NCBI RefSeq assembly: GCF_026151205.1
Contig: NC_087078.1
Span: 6,031,675-6,095,674 of the forward strand
Length of the DNA stretch: 64,000 nt
Direction: 5' to 3'
Source of the DNA: Bolinopsis microptera
Lineage: Eukaryota; Ctenophora; Tentaculata; Lobata; Bolinopsidae
Position numbers and translations under genes: made by a program. Each line of letters begins with the position of its first letter. The first letter of the stretch is position 1. This document shows, piece after piece, positions 62,518 through 64,000 of this stretch. Under the pieces are notes generated by a model. That model worked only from the letters and a program-made list of their open reading frames with translations. It was not told the DNA's origin and did no database searches.

Positions 62518-64000
62518 ACGGATCCTCGTTTAAAAAATAATCTTATGAACGTAGTTTATTGACGATCTGTAGTTTCAGTATAATATCGGGCACCACACAA
62601 ATGTTCCATTTTTAATCTTCTCCCTGTGACCACGGGTTTTCTAGTCTTCTCTATTATAATTCGAAAGTTTCTGTTTGTATGTATGTATGTACGACCGCCC
62701 ACGTGCAAATTATATGAAAAATAGAAAGTTGCATAGTAACTATGGTAACGGCGGTGACCATGGTAACTGCGGTGAGCGTGCACGTGCACGTGCAAAGATT
62801 TGCGAACGAAATTTTAATCGTTCGCGTTGGAGCTGGAGAACTTCGCCGCTTCGACGCGCCAGTGAAATAAGCCAGGGAAATTGTATTAAAGGGCGCTTTT
62901 ACAAAATCATTGTGTATGAGAAGTTGAACATTCTACGAAGAACTAATTAGAGGTGAGACCACGGAGTACGGACGGTTATGAGGGGTGAATGAAGTATCAC
63001 GTGATTTGTGATTATGATCTGTGATAGGTTGTTGTTAGGTTGTTGTTAGGATGGTGATAGGTGAAGGTTGCTACTTGCTACTTTGCAGGTTTAGGGGATC
63101 GGAAGGAATTTATGAGGAAGGTGCTATAAAACTGGTGTAAAGTTGAGGTGAGGAAAACTGTGAATGATGCTAGGTGAAAGTGTGAATTTCGCTGGAGCCG
63201 TCCGGGAATAAGAAATGAGATATTAATCAGAATACCGCCTATAGAATTATATTAAGATTAAACAAGTTGTAGTTATCATTTTATATACAGTTGGAACTTC
63301 TTTTTGAACTTTTGAATGTTTTCTGGTGTCGTGTTGAGTCTGTTTTACAGTATAATCGATTATATTTTCGGTTGAGATCAGAGATGGATGTTTTTTGATG
63401 CGATAAAATTTAAAAACTGATTACAAAAGAATACTGTTACCTTCCTCCCTGCGACCACGGTCTTTCTAGTATCTATATAAAACATGCTATGTATCATGGT
63501 GGTCATATAAATCGGTCAGTTCTGCTGATCGAACCAGCAAATTAAAAAGACACAGAGAACCATCACGTTTCGTGGCCACCGAATTTCTTACTTGACGTGC
63601 TATTTCAGTCACAAATGACTGCTTCGGAAGTTGTTCCACGATTTTATGGACCATTACTTCACTTTTAGGGCAAATTATTAAGCCACGAGTATATCGACAG
63701 ACTAACGAATTTCAACAACTTCTGGAGAAGGCCTTTCAAATGAGAAACCTTACATGATTAATTATTATATTAAATAAAATTATATTGTTTATGTTATGTA
63801 TCAACTATCATATGATTTTGTAAACATTGGCCGGGTACCAAAAACCGGTCCCCAAACAAACAAACACATATTTTCGTGGACCCATTACTGGATTTAGCCC
63901 TAATTGCTTGTTGCCCCCCCCCCCCCCCCCCCTCCCCCGGGAGCTTTTTGTCGAAATGGTAACTGTAACCTGGCCTATAATAAAGCTATAAAACTACCCA
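62518..64000. other. right end of window; no gene recognised
   Basis: A gaccacggg.tttctagt phrase recurs at about 62629 and 63458, suggesting a small dispersed repeat. A frame at 62675-62950 (+) has no domain. A run of 18 or more C residues sits at about 63914-63933. Confidence 0.4.
63914..63938. repeat. poly(C) tract
   Basis: A C homopolymer interrupted by a single T. Such tracts are hard to sequence, and the length should not be trusted. Confidence 0.9.

Overview
This window is nuclear DNA from an invertebrate animal. It is AT-rich, its genes are split by introns of about 60 bp to 10 kb with GT-AG boundaries (one GC-AG), and the spaces between genes are full of fold-back elements, satellites and decayed non-LTR retrotransposons. 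No prokaryotic gene organisation is visible. The species cannot be fixed from the sequence. A secreted protein with 15 Gly-X-Y triplets is in the size range of cnidarian minicollagens, but that is only a hint.

Layout. 0-3 kb: fold-back repeats and two weak exon candidates on the minus strand. 3.3-8.0 kb (minus): a three-exon gene for a secreted collagen/mucin hybrid with signal peptide, 15 Gly-X-Y triplets, about 146 copies of an 8-residue P/T/S/G/V repeat (24 bp each) and a Cys-rich C-terminus. Three 1-nt indels break its frame in this copy. 9.7-27.0 kb (minus): a CLIC/EXC-4-like chloride intracellular channel gene in the GST fold, rebuilt from eight exons, plus a second, phase-compatible alternative first exon 10 kb upstream. 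27-47 kb: a gene-poor, repeat-rich zone holding a 2.5 kb TTAA-bounded element with 39-bp terminal inverted repeats and about 20 copies of a GTCACA motif, remnants of LINE reverse transcriptases, one LINE ORF1 fragment and several dispersed repeats. 47.8-52.8 kb (plus): two tandem paralogues for small secreted proteins (signal peptide, four Cys at identical spacing, Pro/Thr-rich tail), separated by a near-perfect 322-bp fold-back. 53.7-58.7 kb (plus): a seven-exon gene for a probable nuclear zinc-binding protein, tentatively of WRKY-GCM1/FLYWCH type. 61.8-62.5 kb (plus): the possible start of another gene.

Three genes encode secreted proteins with mucin-type repeat tails (the collagen hybrid and the two paralogues), suggesting extracellular matrix, mucus, cuticle or capsule material. 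Whether they work together cannot be told from the sequence. All gene models were joined by hand from splice-site and phase consistency, and none has transcript support here.
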